A stretch of 6,716 nucleotides of DNA from Opitutia bacterium (GCA_003485955.1 DNHH01000050.1:19756-26471); one strand, 5' to 3'; counted from the stretch's first letter, positions 1-6,126 are shown. Notes: generated from the sequence alone by a model not told the origin. Made by a program: numbers and translations.

Positions 1-28
1 GACTAAAGACTAAGGACTAAGGACTAAA
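1..28. repeat. Tandem heptamer repeat (GACTAAR x4)
   Basis: Four exact-length 7-bp units lie head to tail: GACTAAA (1-7), GACTAAG (8-14), GACTAAG (15-21) and GACTAAA (22-28). Only the last base varies (A/G). The array touches the window edge, so more copies may lie upstream. It is followed by a GT/G-rich stretch (29-44). The period of 7 is not a multiple of three, and no gene covers it. I see no coding role; it is the first part of a composite repeat tract that continues to about 171. Confidence 0.9.
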
Positions 29-44
29 GGTTAGGTAGGGGGTT

Positions 45-80
45 GAATTAAGAATTAAGAAGTTAAGAATTAGGAGACAG
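45..80. repeat. Degenerate tandem repeat of GAATTAA-like 7-mers
   Basis: A second block of about 7-bp units: GAATTAA (45-51), GAATTAA (52-58), GAAGTTAA (59-66, one base longer), GAATTAG (67-73) and GAGACAG (74-80). Units drift from AT-rich toward the GC-richer block that follows. It resembles the preceding GACTAAR block in length and purine/TAA content, suggesting a shared origin by slippage and mutation, which is an inference. Weak -35/-10-like strings inside it are by-products of the repeat and are not called as a promoter. Confidence 0.75.
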
Positions 81-82
81 GA

Positions 83-108
83 AGCTAACCAGCTAACCAG
101 CTAGTACC
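83..108. repeat. Tandem octamer repeat (AGCTAACC), transition block
   Basis: AGCTAACC occurs twice head to tail (83-90 and 91-98). It is followed by AGCTAGTACC (99-108), a lengthened unit that bridges to the 9-bp array beginning at 109. The core GCTA is common to the octamers and the nonamers, so this is best read as the transition between two array types and not as an independent element. Confidence 0.75.
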
Positions 109-171
109 GCTAACACCGCTAACCCCGCTAATACCGCTAGTACCGCTCGCACCGCTCGCACCGCTCCTCCG
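109..171. repeat. Tandem nonamer repeat (GCTNNNACC, about 7 copies)
   Basis: Seven consecutive 9-bp units start with GCT at 109, 118, 127, 136, 145, 154 and 163. Middle and end bases vary: AACACC, AACCCC, AATACC, AGTACC, CGCACC, CGCACC, CCTCCG. Most end in ACC. The array is in the same reading frame as the downstream M16 gene, and that frame is open from 97 (after TAA at 94-96), giving Ala-x-Thr/Pro triplets. No ATG, GTG or TTG lies between 97 and 190, so translation of the array is not supported. Confidence 0.88.
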
Positions 172-183
172 CGCTTTGCGCGG
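169..183. other. Perfect GC-rich hairpin at end of repeat tract
   Basis: CCGCGC (169-174), TTT loop (175-177) and GCGCGG (178-183) form a 6-bp, all-GC stem with a 3-base loop. It sits exactly where the 9-bp array decays. There is no T-run on either side, so it does not look like an intrinsic terminator. It could be a REP-like stem, a boundary of the repeat element, or a structure in the 5' leader of the M16 mRNA. The symmetry is visible in the sequence; the role is unknown. Confidence 0.6.
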
Positions 184-231
184 CCCTCCTTGTCCGCTTG
201 CTCCCTTCGGACTAGCCGCCTACCTAGAAGT

Positions 232-2787
232 ATGTCCTACCTCGAGGGTTTAGCCATTGCGGACGTCGCTGGGACGACGCCAATGCGTCGTACGCTTAAA
301 AACGGTGCAGAGGTTGTTGTCGTTGAGCGTCCAGGTTGTGGACTCATGTCCGCCCAGGTCTGGATTCGCACGGGTAGTCTACACGAAGGTGACTGCTTAG
401 GTGCCGGCCTTTCGCATTACCTTGAGCACATGGTCTTTAAGGGTTCTGCGAGGTTCAGTGGACGTCAATTGACCGAACGCGTTCAATCCATCGGCGGTTC
501 GAGTAATGCTTATACCACCTTTGATCGTACCGTCTATTATATCGATGGTCCTGAAGACGGTCTCGAAAATGCCCTCGAGACATTGTCGGATATGTTACTC
601 GATCCTCAATTAAAGGATGCCGATGCCAAAACGGAACGTGAGGTTATCTTGCGCGAGATTGATATGTGTGCCGATGACCACGACGGCATATTAGCAGAGG
701 CTGCTTTGGCTGAAGCCTTTCGCAGTCACCCCATACGCCATCCAGTCATTGGGCACCACGAACTATTTTCCGCAGTCACCCCTGATCAATTACGTGCCTA
801 CCATGCTGCACGCTACACGACCGATAACATCGTCATCTCCATCGCAAGCTCTTGCCCCTCTGAAACTGTCTTTACCCTGGTTGAGCGCTGGTTTGGACGT
901 TTCACGCGCCGTTCCACCGAGGTTCGTCTAGTAACAGCCGAACCTTCCCCTGCCGTTTCGCGTAGCCGGGTATTGCAGCGCGATGTCTCCACCGCCCGCG
1001 GCGTCGTGCTTTGGCGCACGCCCGGTATTCTGAGTCCCGAATCACTTTCGCTCGATTTAATTGCTGGTATTTTAGGAGCCGGGCAAAGCTCTTTGCTTTG
1101 GAAAGAATTACGGGAACGCCGTAAGCTCGTGCATGCGATTTCGGCGAGCTCCTGGGGGATCGAAGATGCGGGCATGATTTGGATAGGCTGGAGTGGCGAT
1201 GCTGGTACGGACCACGCCCAGGTCGAAGCCGCTATCCAGGGAGTCATCGATGATTTTTTACGTGAGGGTGTGACCGAAGAAGCTTTAGCCAAAGTGCGAC
1301 GCCAGGCTGTCGTCGGTATGGTTAACGCCATCAAATCAGTTCACGGGGTTGCTTCGCGGGCAGGCTACGCCTTGGCCATCGCACGTGACGAAAACCAAGC
1401 ACTCGCCAATGCGCAGAAATTGGCCGCACTAAAGGCGGAAGATCTAACCCAAACTGCACGCACGGTTTTACGTCCCACCATGCGCACATCCGTGGCGATG
1501 CTGCCCAAAGCAAAGAAAGAAGAGGCGACTCCCGTTGTTAAAGCCGTGGAAGCACCTGTTGCTTTTGAAGTGCGCACTTTACCGAATGGTATCCGTATCG
1601 TTCTGCAGCAAGATCGCTCAATTCCAAAAGTCGGCGTCGGCATTTTTATGTCGGGTGGTGCTGCCTACGAAAACCCTGCACGCCGGGGTGAAACCAGTTT
1701 GCTGGCGACGATGCTGGCACGTGACACTGCCAAACGCACCCAGGCATCCGTTGCGGAAACAGTGGATCGCATGGGCATGACATTCCGTGAGCATGCTTCA
1801 CAGCTCAGCCTAGGTCTTTGGGGCGAAGCCCTGTCGGCTGATTTTGATACCATGGCTGAGCTTGTTGCCGACGGCGTCTTCACCCCTAAAATTGATCCTG
1901 CAGTCGTTTTAACCGAACGCGCTGCGCTGGCCGATGCTTGCCGGGAATCTTTGGATGAAGTTCTCGAGCTCGCGCGCCTGAAGTTGCTTAAAACATTTTT
2001 TGGGGATCACCCTTTGTCAGTGCCTGCAAGTGGTTTGGTAGAGACGGTAGAAGCGATTCAGCCCGCCGATTTAGTCGCACTGCACAATCGATTGATTCGA
2101 CCGACGAATCTCGTCGTCGGCATTTGCGGGGATTTCGACCGCAAGGCAATTGAGTCCTTTATCGAGAAACGTTTAGCCGTAATCCCGTCATCGCCCTTTG
2201 CGGCGCAAGTGTTACCGCAGCCGATTGCAAAGCCTACCACAACCCATACCGAGCAGGTTGATCGCGAACAAGCGGTGGTCCTGCTAGGTTACCCACATTG
2301 CGGCTTTGGATCCGAACGTATTGCCGCTGCCAACCTAGCTGAAGAATTGTTGAGCGGCATGGCCAGTGGTCTTTTTCACCGTATCCGCGAGGAGAAGGGC
2401 TTAGCTTACTTTGTCGGGGCTAGTCGCGTCGAGAGTCGCGACCACGGACTATTTTATCTGTATGCAGGTACGCATGCCGGTGCTGCCGAAACCGTTGCTT
2501 CAGAAATGCGCGCTGAACTTGAGCGATTGGCTGCTGGCAAATTTAACGACGGCGAAGTCGCTATGGCTAAATTACGCCTTCGCGTTGCCCGTCGACAAGG
2601 CCGTCAGGCTGCTTCCGCCCGCATGCAAGGTGCCATGTTACGCGAAGTTGCTGGATTGGGTGCGAACTATGACGAGATTTGGGAGGCTAGACTCGACGCC
2701 ACGGGCGACAACCAAGTCGCCGGCTTTGTGCGCGATTATTTGCAGCCTAAATTCGAACAGTCGGTCACGCTTTTACCGAAGGCGTAA
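232..2787 (+). CDS. M16 family zinc metallopeptidase, two-domain (insulinase/pitrilysin-like)
   Basis: Predicted zinc endopeptidase of 851 residues with two tandem M16 halves. The N-terminal half (about 18-430) carries the inverted zinc motif H62-Y-L-E65-H66. It also has E142, 76 residues after H66, as third zinc ligand, and E135 seven residues before that, matching the spacing of the paired glutamates in pitrilysin. The C-terminal half restarts at about 446 with a second LPNGIRIV strand but has TSLLA (488-492) where HxxEH would be, so it is catalytically dead. It keeps the R719...Y726 pair (R-EEKGLAY) that binds substrate in M16 enzymes. The halves should close as a clam-shell on unfolded peptides. 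No signal peptide is visible, so it is probably cytoplasmic. Start: ATG 232 is chosen because residues encoded from TTG 190 do not look like M16 and TTG lacks a ribosome site; ATG 283 (GGGAC at 271-275) is a credible alternative that still keeps the whole domain. It is the only plus-strand gene, and its 3' end overlaps the convergent transporter gene. Confidence 0.93.
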   Translation: MSYLEGLAIADVAGTTPMRRTLKNGAEVVVVERPGCGLMSAQVWIRTGSLHEGDCLGAGLSHYLEHMVFKGSARFSGRQLTERVQSIGGSSNAYTTFDRTVYYIDGPEDGLENALETLSDMLLDPQLKDADAKTEREVILREIDMCADDHDGILAEAALAEAFRSHPIRHPVIGHHELFSAVTPDQLRAYHAARYTTDNIVISIASSCPSETVFTLVERWFGRFTRRSTEVRLVTAEPSPAVSRSRVLQRDVSTARGVVLWRTPGILSPESLSLDLIAGILGAGQSSLLWKELRERRKLVHAISASSWGIEDAGMIWIGWSGDAGTDHAQVEAAIQGVIDDFLREGVTEEALAKVRRQAVVGMVNAIKSVHGVASRAGYALAIARDENQALANAQKLAALKAEDLTQTARTVLRPTMRTSVAMLPKAKKEEATPVVKAVEAPVAFEVRTLPNGIRIVLQQDRSIPKVGVGIFMSGGAAYENPARRGETSLLATMLARDTAKRTQASVAETVDRMGMTFREHASQLSLGLWGEALSADFDTMAELVADGVFTPKIDPAVVLTERAALADACRESLDEVLELARLKLLKTFFGDHPLSVPASGLVETVEAIQPADLVALHNRLIRPTNLVVGICGDFDRKAIESFIEKRLAVIPSSPFAAQVLPQPIAKPTTTHTEQVDREQAVVLLGYPHCGFGSERIAAANLAEELLSGMASGLFHRIREEKGLAYFVGASRVESRDHGLFYLYAGTHAGAAETVASEMRAELERLAAGKFNDGEVAMAKLRLRVARRQGRQAASARMQGAMLREVAGLGANYDEIWEARLDATGDNQVAGFVRDYLQPKFEQSVTLLPKA

Positions 2788-4030
2788 CCTCTTCAAGGTC
2801 TCTGCTTGCACGAACAGCAGACCAGACGCCGAAAGGGACGAGCACTAGCGTGAGCAGGAAGTAGTTGGCGTAGCCGAATTTATCGGCCAACCACCCCGCC
2901 CAGATTCCGGGTAAATACACTGCGCCAATGCCAATGGTAGAGAGTGTCGCGTAACGAACGGCGGCGTCGGGACCTGCAGCTAAACGCATCATAGCCAATA
3001 TGAGCGCACAGACGCCCGCACCATAGGCTACGTGTTCAATGAAAAATAAGGTACCAATCACAACTTGGTTCTGGGCTGTATGCGTCGCCAACCAGGCAAT
3101 GCCGATGATTGGGATGTGCATGCAGATTCCCATGGGAACAAGTGAGCGGGTGAGTCCGCGCCGTGAGATGATGGCAGACCCGATAATGCCGCCGACGGCG
3201 AGTCCACCGATAGCCGTTATAATTCTGAGCGTCGCGTAGTCTTGATTGTTTAAACCGAGTCCACCTGTCTGGGTGGGAGCGACTGCAAAAAGTGTCAGGA
3301 TTTTCCCTAGGTGAATTTCGCTCGTGCGGTAAAATAAAATAAGGAGAAGGACCGAAGGGAAACGTGGATCGCGGAACAACTTCTGTAGCGTCTCAACAAA
3401 GGGTTTGGGTGCGAGTGTGTCTTCGGCGGCCTCACGCCCGAGTGCATATGAGCACGCCATCAACGAGGCAGCACTGAGGAGCGTCGCGACGAGTAGTGCA
3501 TCTGCCCAGGCATGTTGTGGGGTATTGCCGGATTTCGCTGACCAGCCCGCAATCCAGATGAGCCCGGGGCCTGCAAAAACAGCGCCCGTCTTTGAAGCCG
3601 CGGTGAGTAGTCCCGCCAGTCGGCTACGCTCGGTGTCATGAAGCGAAGCGACGTAATAACCGTCGAGGGCAATGTCATGTCCTGCCGACAGAAACGAAAG
3701 CGCGACTAAAATGCCTACCAAGGCGTAAGGCTGTTCGAAGGACTGTGGAGCAACCAAGGTGAGTAGACCCAGCGATGCTACGATGAGTGCTTGAGTGGTA
3801 TTCACAATTCGGCGCGGGCTACCTAAACGCACGATGATCGGTGCCCAGATGATTTTGATACCGACGAGGATGCCGAGGAAGCCCGTCAGCTGCGTAATCC
3901 GTGTATCCGTAATGGATGCGTTCTTCAGCGCAACGGGTAGAGCTTCATCGCGCAGTGCAGCGGGGAGTGCCTGGAAGAAAAACCCCGCAGCAACCCAGAG
4001 CCAAGCTATCCTCGGCTTTAGGTTGGTCAT
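2765..4030 (-). CDS. AmpG-like major facilitator superfamily transporter
   Basis: Integral inner-membrane permease of 421 residues with about 12 hydrophobic helices, the usual MFS length. Features recalling the AmpG (muropeptide permease)/SLC33 branch are GHDIALDGYYV (117-127, cf. QDIAxDxY in AmpG), LFYRTSEIHLGK (232-243) opening the second six-helix bundle, FIEHVAYGAGVCALI (330-344, the position of the ENxxxGxG region), and GIWAGWLADKFGY (375-387) before the last helix. If a true AmpG it would import GlcNAc-anhydroMurNAc peptides by proton symport for wall recycling, but the substrate cannot be fixed from sequence, and no recycling enzyme is nearby. Its ATG overlaps the upstream gene's TGA (ATGA, 4027-4030), and GGGA lies 7 bases upstream, so it is translationally coupled. 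The stop overlaps the end of the M16 gene by 23 bp. Confidence 0.85.
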   Translation of the reverse strand: MTNLKPRIAWLWVAAGFFFQALPAALRDEALPVALKNASITDTRITQLTGFLGILVGIKIIWAPIIVRLGSPRRIVNTTQALIVASLGLLTLVAPQSFEQPYALVGILVALSFLSAGHDIALDGYYVASLHDTERSRLAGLLTAASKTGAVFAGPGLIWIAGWSAKSGNTPQHAWADALLVATLLSAASLMACSYALGREAAEDTLAPKPFVETLQKLFRDPRFPSVLLLILFYRTSEIHLGKILTLFAVAPTQTGGLGLNNQDYATLRIITAIGGLAVGGIIGSAIISRRGLTRSLVPMGICMHIPIIGIAWLATHTAQNQVVIGTLFFIEHVAYGAGVCALILAMMRLAAGPDAAVRYATLSTIGIGAVYLPGIWAGWLADKFGYANYFLLTLVLVPFGVWSAVRASRDLEEVTPSVKA

Positions 4031-4791
4031 CCGTTATTCCCGAGATGGTTCGTACCGAAGAAGTCTACGGATCGGAATAAACCGTCAAAGAATTTCGCGA
4101 CGGTAATATTCATACCAATCAGTTCTTCATCTGAAAGTTCGAGGCGTTCGCCGGGTTTGAAACTCCGCGATGTATCCACGAGTTTGGGTGTAGTCTTACC
4201 ATTTTCTACAACGTCCTTAACTGCTTTGAATTCGAGCACCAAGGTTCCATCGGGGCTGATGTCATCGTTAGTTACTTGGCCGTGGTTATTCACCAGCACA
4301 CGTATTGCAGCGGCGAGGCTGAATAAAGAATCTTCGAGTTCACAGACGATATTGAAGTCGCGTTCGAGAATCGAGAACTTCTCTTGGATGCTGGCTTTGA
4401 CGAATGCGGTTTGACGCTCCGAGATGCGTTGATCGGAAGCAGCATCGCCCTGCATATTTTTACCACGCTCTTTGATGAAGGTGCAAAGCAAGTGACAGTG
4501 ATTCATGCACTCGACAGACAGGACAATTAGGTCGTTGACCGTTGATCGTTGTAAGAGTGCCCGCGAATAGGCGCGCATCTTGTCATGTGGCAAGTGAGCA
4601 GGGGCGAGTGGCATCACGCGGGCCAACGATGAATACAAATTATACGTCGTGGGGTCCTCGTTGCGGATCGATGCCAGCGTAAACACGAGCATGTCGTATT
4701 GTCGCTGTAGACCTAACAGCATATTTTGGCTGATAGCCTGAAGGCTGATGGTGCCCTCGGTGGGCTGATTGGCGGGGCTATTCTCGCTCAT
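4027..4791 (-). CDS. Uncharacterised 254-residue protein, coupled to transporter
   Basis: I do not recognise this family. The protein is soluble-looking, without signal peptide or membrane helix. Residues 15-170 look mostly helical, with hydrophobic heptad-like patterns (about 17-60, 72-110, 122-168). They include a Cys/His cluster C95-MN-H98-C99-H100-LL-C103 followed by FIKERGKN. After a polar turn (169-182) come short strand-like segments (TLVLEFKAV, 183-191; TPKLVDTSRSFKPGERLEL, 201-219) and a terminal helix rich in Phe (223-245). The mix of an all-helical front and a small beta-rich tail suggests two domains. The gene ends in an ATGA overlap with the MFS transporter gene, so an accessory or regulatory role for that permease is possible but is inference from position only. 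The start ATG is preceded by only a short AGG, located inside a palindrome. Coding status is well supported by the long open frame and the tight junction. Confidence 0.8.
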   Translation of the reverse strand: MSENSPANQPTEGTISLQAISQNMLLGLQRQYDMLVFTLASIRNEDPTTYNLYSSLARVMPLAPAHLPHDKMRAYSRALLQRSTVNDLIVLSVECMNHCHLLCTFIKERGKNMQGDAASDQRISERQTAFVKASIQEKFSILERDFNIVCELEDSLFSLAAAIRVLVNNHGQVTNDDISPDGTLVLEFKAVKDVVENGKTTPKLVDTSRSFKPGERLELSDEELIGMNITVAKFFDGLFRSVDFFGTNHLGNNG

Positions 4792-4795
4792 AGCT

Positions 4796-4807
4796 GCCTA
4801 TTTAGGC
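4796..4807 (-). promoter_or_regulatory. Palindrome overlapping ribosome site of the 254-residue gene
   Basis: On the minus strand the leader reads GCCTA-AA-TAGGC, a perfect 5-bp stem with a 2-base loop, and only four bases (AGCT) separate it from the start codon at 4791. The only Shine-Dalgarno-like bases (AGG) are in the right arm, so pairing would hide them. It lies in the 46-bp gap that is the sole non-overlapping junction of the minus-strand cluster. It could be a translational attenuator, a dimer-protein operator, or chance; a 12-bp palindrome is short. Confidence 0.35.
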
Positions 4808-4837
4808 GGGAGATGCCTTGAAGGGGAAGCCGAGAAA

Positions 4838-5656
4838 TCAGTCACCTTTGCCTGCTTTTCGTGCGCGTTTGCGGGCGAGGAAGCCTTTACCCTCTTCGGG
4901 CTTAGGTTTGCTGCTGTGGCTGAGCCACTGAAAGAGTAGGGCAGCGGAATCTCCCGCAGCCAAAGGGTAGTCGGCAACGGGGCCAGGGAAGCGGAACAAG
5001 TGTTCGACTTTTGGCTGGAGGCTCGGCGACACCCCATCAGGGGATAGCAAGATGAGGTTGTGGCGACCCGGAGCACGTACCGCAGTGGCTTCGTGTAGAC
5101 GACGGCCCATGCCACGCGCTAAACCAATAATCACGGTCGTCGACTCAATGAGTTTCAAGAGACCCGGAAGTGCCGGTGCACGGATCATGCGCACAGATTC
5201 TAAAGCGCCGCGCGATTCGTCCCAAAGAATAGGGTCGAAGGCTAACGTGTCGCTCGTTCCTGAAAGTAACAAACGTTTGGACCCAAAAGCAGCCATCGCA
5301 CGTACGACCGCAGCGAGGTCCGAAGGATCGGTGAAATTATCTGCGACGACGACGGTGGCGCCTTCGTCGCGCCACTCTACGAAATCAGAAATCTTAGCTA
5401 AGCCAATGACTGGACGGGCAGTGACCGCACACGCGGTGACAGCGGCACCGGCAAGTTCTTCGACATCGCGACTTCCGCATACTTCGGCAGGGAGTTGTTG
5501 TGACTTCATCCAGGTAGCAACTTCGCGGAGGCCTTCGGACGCTTCGCGGGTAGCGCGGAGTTCCCGTAAAGCCCGTGGGTGGTGCTTGAAGCAGGCTAAG
5601 ATGGCCGGAAGTCCACAAAGGATAACCCGGTTGGGATTGGATTGGTCGAGGCTCAC
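4838..5656 (-). CDS. SpoU/TrmH-like (SPOUT) RNA methyltransferase homologue, catalytic motifs degenerate
   Basis: 272 residues. The N-terminal region (10-88) matches the substrate-binding domain of TrmH/RlmB-type 2'-O-methyltransferases (opening VILCGLPAIL, cf. I-x-G-x-x-A-V). The knot domain follows at about 101-245. Motif 1 is VVADNFTDPSDLAAVVRAM (103-121): D110, P111 and catalytic-type R119 are kept, but the usual Asn of DPxN is Asp113. SRGALESVRMIRA (148-160) matches the SxGAxE segment. Motif 2 (LILLSPDG, 201-208) lacks the GxEGxG glycine/glutamate pattern, and motif 3 (PGPVADYPLAAGDSAAL, 224-240) has DYP where SLN is expected. A Lys/Arg tail (250-271) would suit RNA binding. It is therefore either a diverged methyltransferase or an RNA-binding pseudoenzyme. 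The start is GTG within a GTGA overlap with the preceding gene's stop (5653-5656). Family assignment is by recalled consensus. Confidence 0.7.
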   Translation of the reverse strand: MSLDQSNPNRVILCGLPAILACFKHHPRALRELRATREASEGLREVATWMKSQQLPAEVCGSRDVEELAGAAVTACAVTARPVIGLAKISDFVEWRDEGATVVVADNFTDPSDLAAVVRAMAAFGSKRLLLSGTSDTLAFDPILWDESRGALESVRMIRAPALPGLLKLIESTTVIIGLARGMGRRLHEATAVRAPGRHNLILLSPDGVSPSLQPKVEHLFRFPGPVADYPLAAGDSAALLFQWLSHSSKPKPEEGKGFLARKRARKAGKGD

Positions 5657-6126
5657 AAGATGCGGCCTTCGTCGAAATCGATCATGTCGGCGAAGGAGAT
5701 AAGGTCGGTGCGGTTTTCGACGCCCATTTTCTGTCGAGCGTCGGCGAGGGCTTCGCGTCCCATTTCACTCATACCTTTTTGTACAAGTTCACGATTCCAA
5801 ACATGCACCCGCATGTCTTTCGGAAAAATTGCCAGCAGTTTCGCATCCAAGTCTTCTGCGCTGCTTGCTTCGCGTACACAGGTGATGACTTGTTCGGGGT
5901 CCACACCGAGGTGTAAACATATGAAACGATCAAACCCTTTGCAGAAATTGCGTTGGTACGATTTTGGCAGTTCTCCTTTTAGGTTTTTTTGGATCTTTGC
6001 CAAAAAACGTGCAAGGTGAAGTAAGCCTGTTGCGGGATGCGGCAGGTATGACGACGGCAAGTCGTAACAGATTTCGCCGGTAGCTTCACTGAAGCCATTC
6101 GGTTTGGTCGGTTGCTCGGCGCTCAT
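5653..6126 (-). CDS. DUF5069 domain-containing protein
   Basis: 157-residue soluble protein with no signal peptide or membrane segment. It matches my recollection of DUF5069, a family frequent in Verrucomicrobiota and relatives: an LPSSYLP-type opening (23-29), a helix with LARFLAKIQKNLKGEL (38-53, cf. L-x-R-x-x-D-K-x-R-x-x-L-x-G-x-L), then KGFDRFICLHLGVDPEQV (63-80), where a phenylalanine/aspartate core precedes a small helical bundle. The C-terminal part (105-157) contains W110, consistent with the family's VxxW ending of the core, plus an extension finishing in FDEGRIL. No biochemical function is established for the family that I know of. The start ATG forms an ATGA overlap with the PqiC-like gene upstream, and the stop forms a GTGA overlap with the SpoU-like gene downstream. 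There is no independent ribosome site before ATG 6126, so it depends on coupled translation. Codons 46-48 contain a run of seven A. Confidence 0.8.
   Translation of the reverse strand: MSAEQPTKPNGFSEATGEICYDLPSSYLPHPATGLLHLARFLAKIQKNLKGELPKSYQRNFCKGFDRFICLHLGVDPEQVITCVREASSAEDLDAKLLAIFPKDMRVHVWNRELVQKGMSEMGREALADARQKMGVENRTDLISFADMIDFDEGRIL
5666..5670 (-). promoter_or_regulatory. Ribosome binding site for the GTG start at 5656
   Basis: The minus strand carries GAAGG, separated by 9 bases from the GTG at 5656. It supports the GTG, which also forms the GTGA overlap with the upstream stop, over later in-frame starts that would cut into the substrate-binding domain. It lies inside the 3' end of the DUF5069 gene. 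Confidence 0.45.
5983..5989 (-). other. In-frame A_AAA_AAC heptamer (possible slippery site)
   Basis: In the DUF5069 gene the minus strand reads CAA AAA AAC across codons 46-48 (Gln-Lys-Asn). This puts A_AAA_AAC in the X_XXY_YYZ phase used for -1 ribosomal frameshifting; a run of seven A can also cause polymerase slippage. A -1 shift would add 17 new residues before a TGA, giving a product of about 65 residues. I see no clear downstream stem or pseudoknot, so function is speculative. Confidence 0.3.

Noticed and set aside
43..71. TTGAAT and AGAATT/AAGAAT strings resembling a -35/-10 promoter for the M16 gene
   Set aside because: Both strings are produced by the GAATTAA-like tandem repeat, so spacing and match follow from the repeat unit; no independent support.
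1..171. CRISPR array
   Set aside because: Units are 7-9 bp and directly contiguous without spacers, unlike CRISPR repeats of about 24-40 bp separated by unique spacers.
190..231. TTG at 190 as the start of the M16 gene
   Set aside because: No ribosome site upstream, it directly follows the hairpin and repeats, and the 14 encoded residues are Ser/Arg-rich with no M16 similarity. ATG 232 or 283 is more plausible.
721..783. CGCAGTCACCCC occurring twice about 50 bp apart in the M16 gene
   Set aside because: The two copies are read in different frames (RSHP versus AVTP) inside a well-conserved peptidase region; chance is the simplest explanation.
1083..1096. GCAAAG-CT-CTTTGC inverted repeat
   Set aside because: It is inside the conserved peptidase coding region, has no T-run or neighbouring regulatory context, and is explained by codon choice.
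813..1334. 173-codon minus-strand open frame inside the M16 gene
   Set aside because: It lies wholly antisense to a clearly conserved peptidase domain and its product has no recognisable features; a shadow frame.
2765..2787. TTACC-GAAG-G(C)GTAA stem near the convergent stops as a terminator
   Set aside because: Only four to five mostly weak pairs with a bulge and no T-run on either strand; not a credible intrinsic terminator.
5052..5702. 216-codon plus-strand open frame opposite the SpoU-like gene
   Set aside because: The product is Ser/Arg/Thr-rich low-complexity, typical of an antisense shadow; the minus-strand frame has family motifs and coupled junctions.
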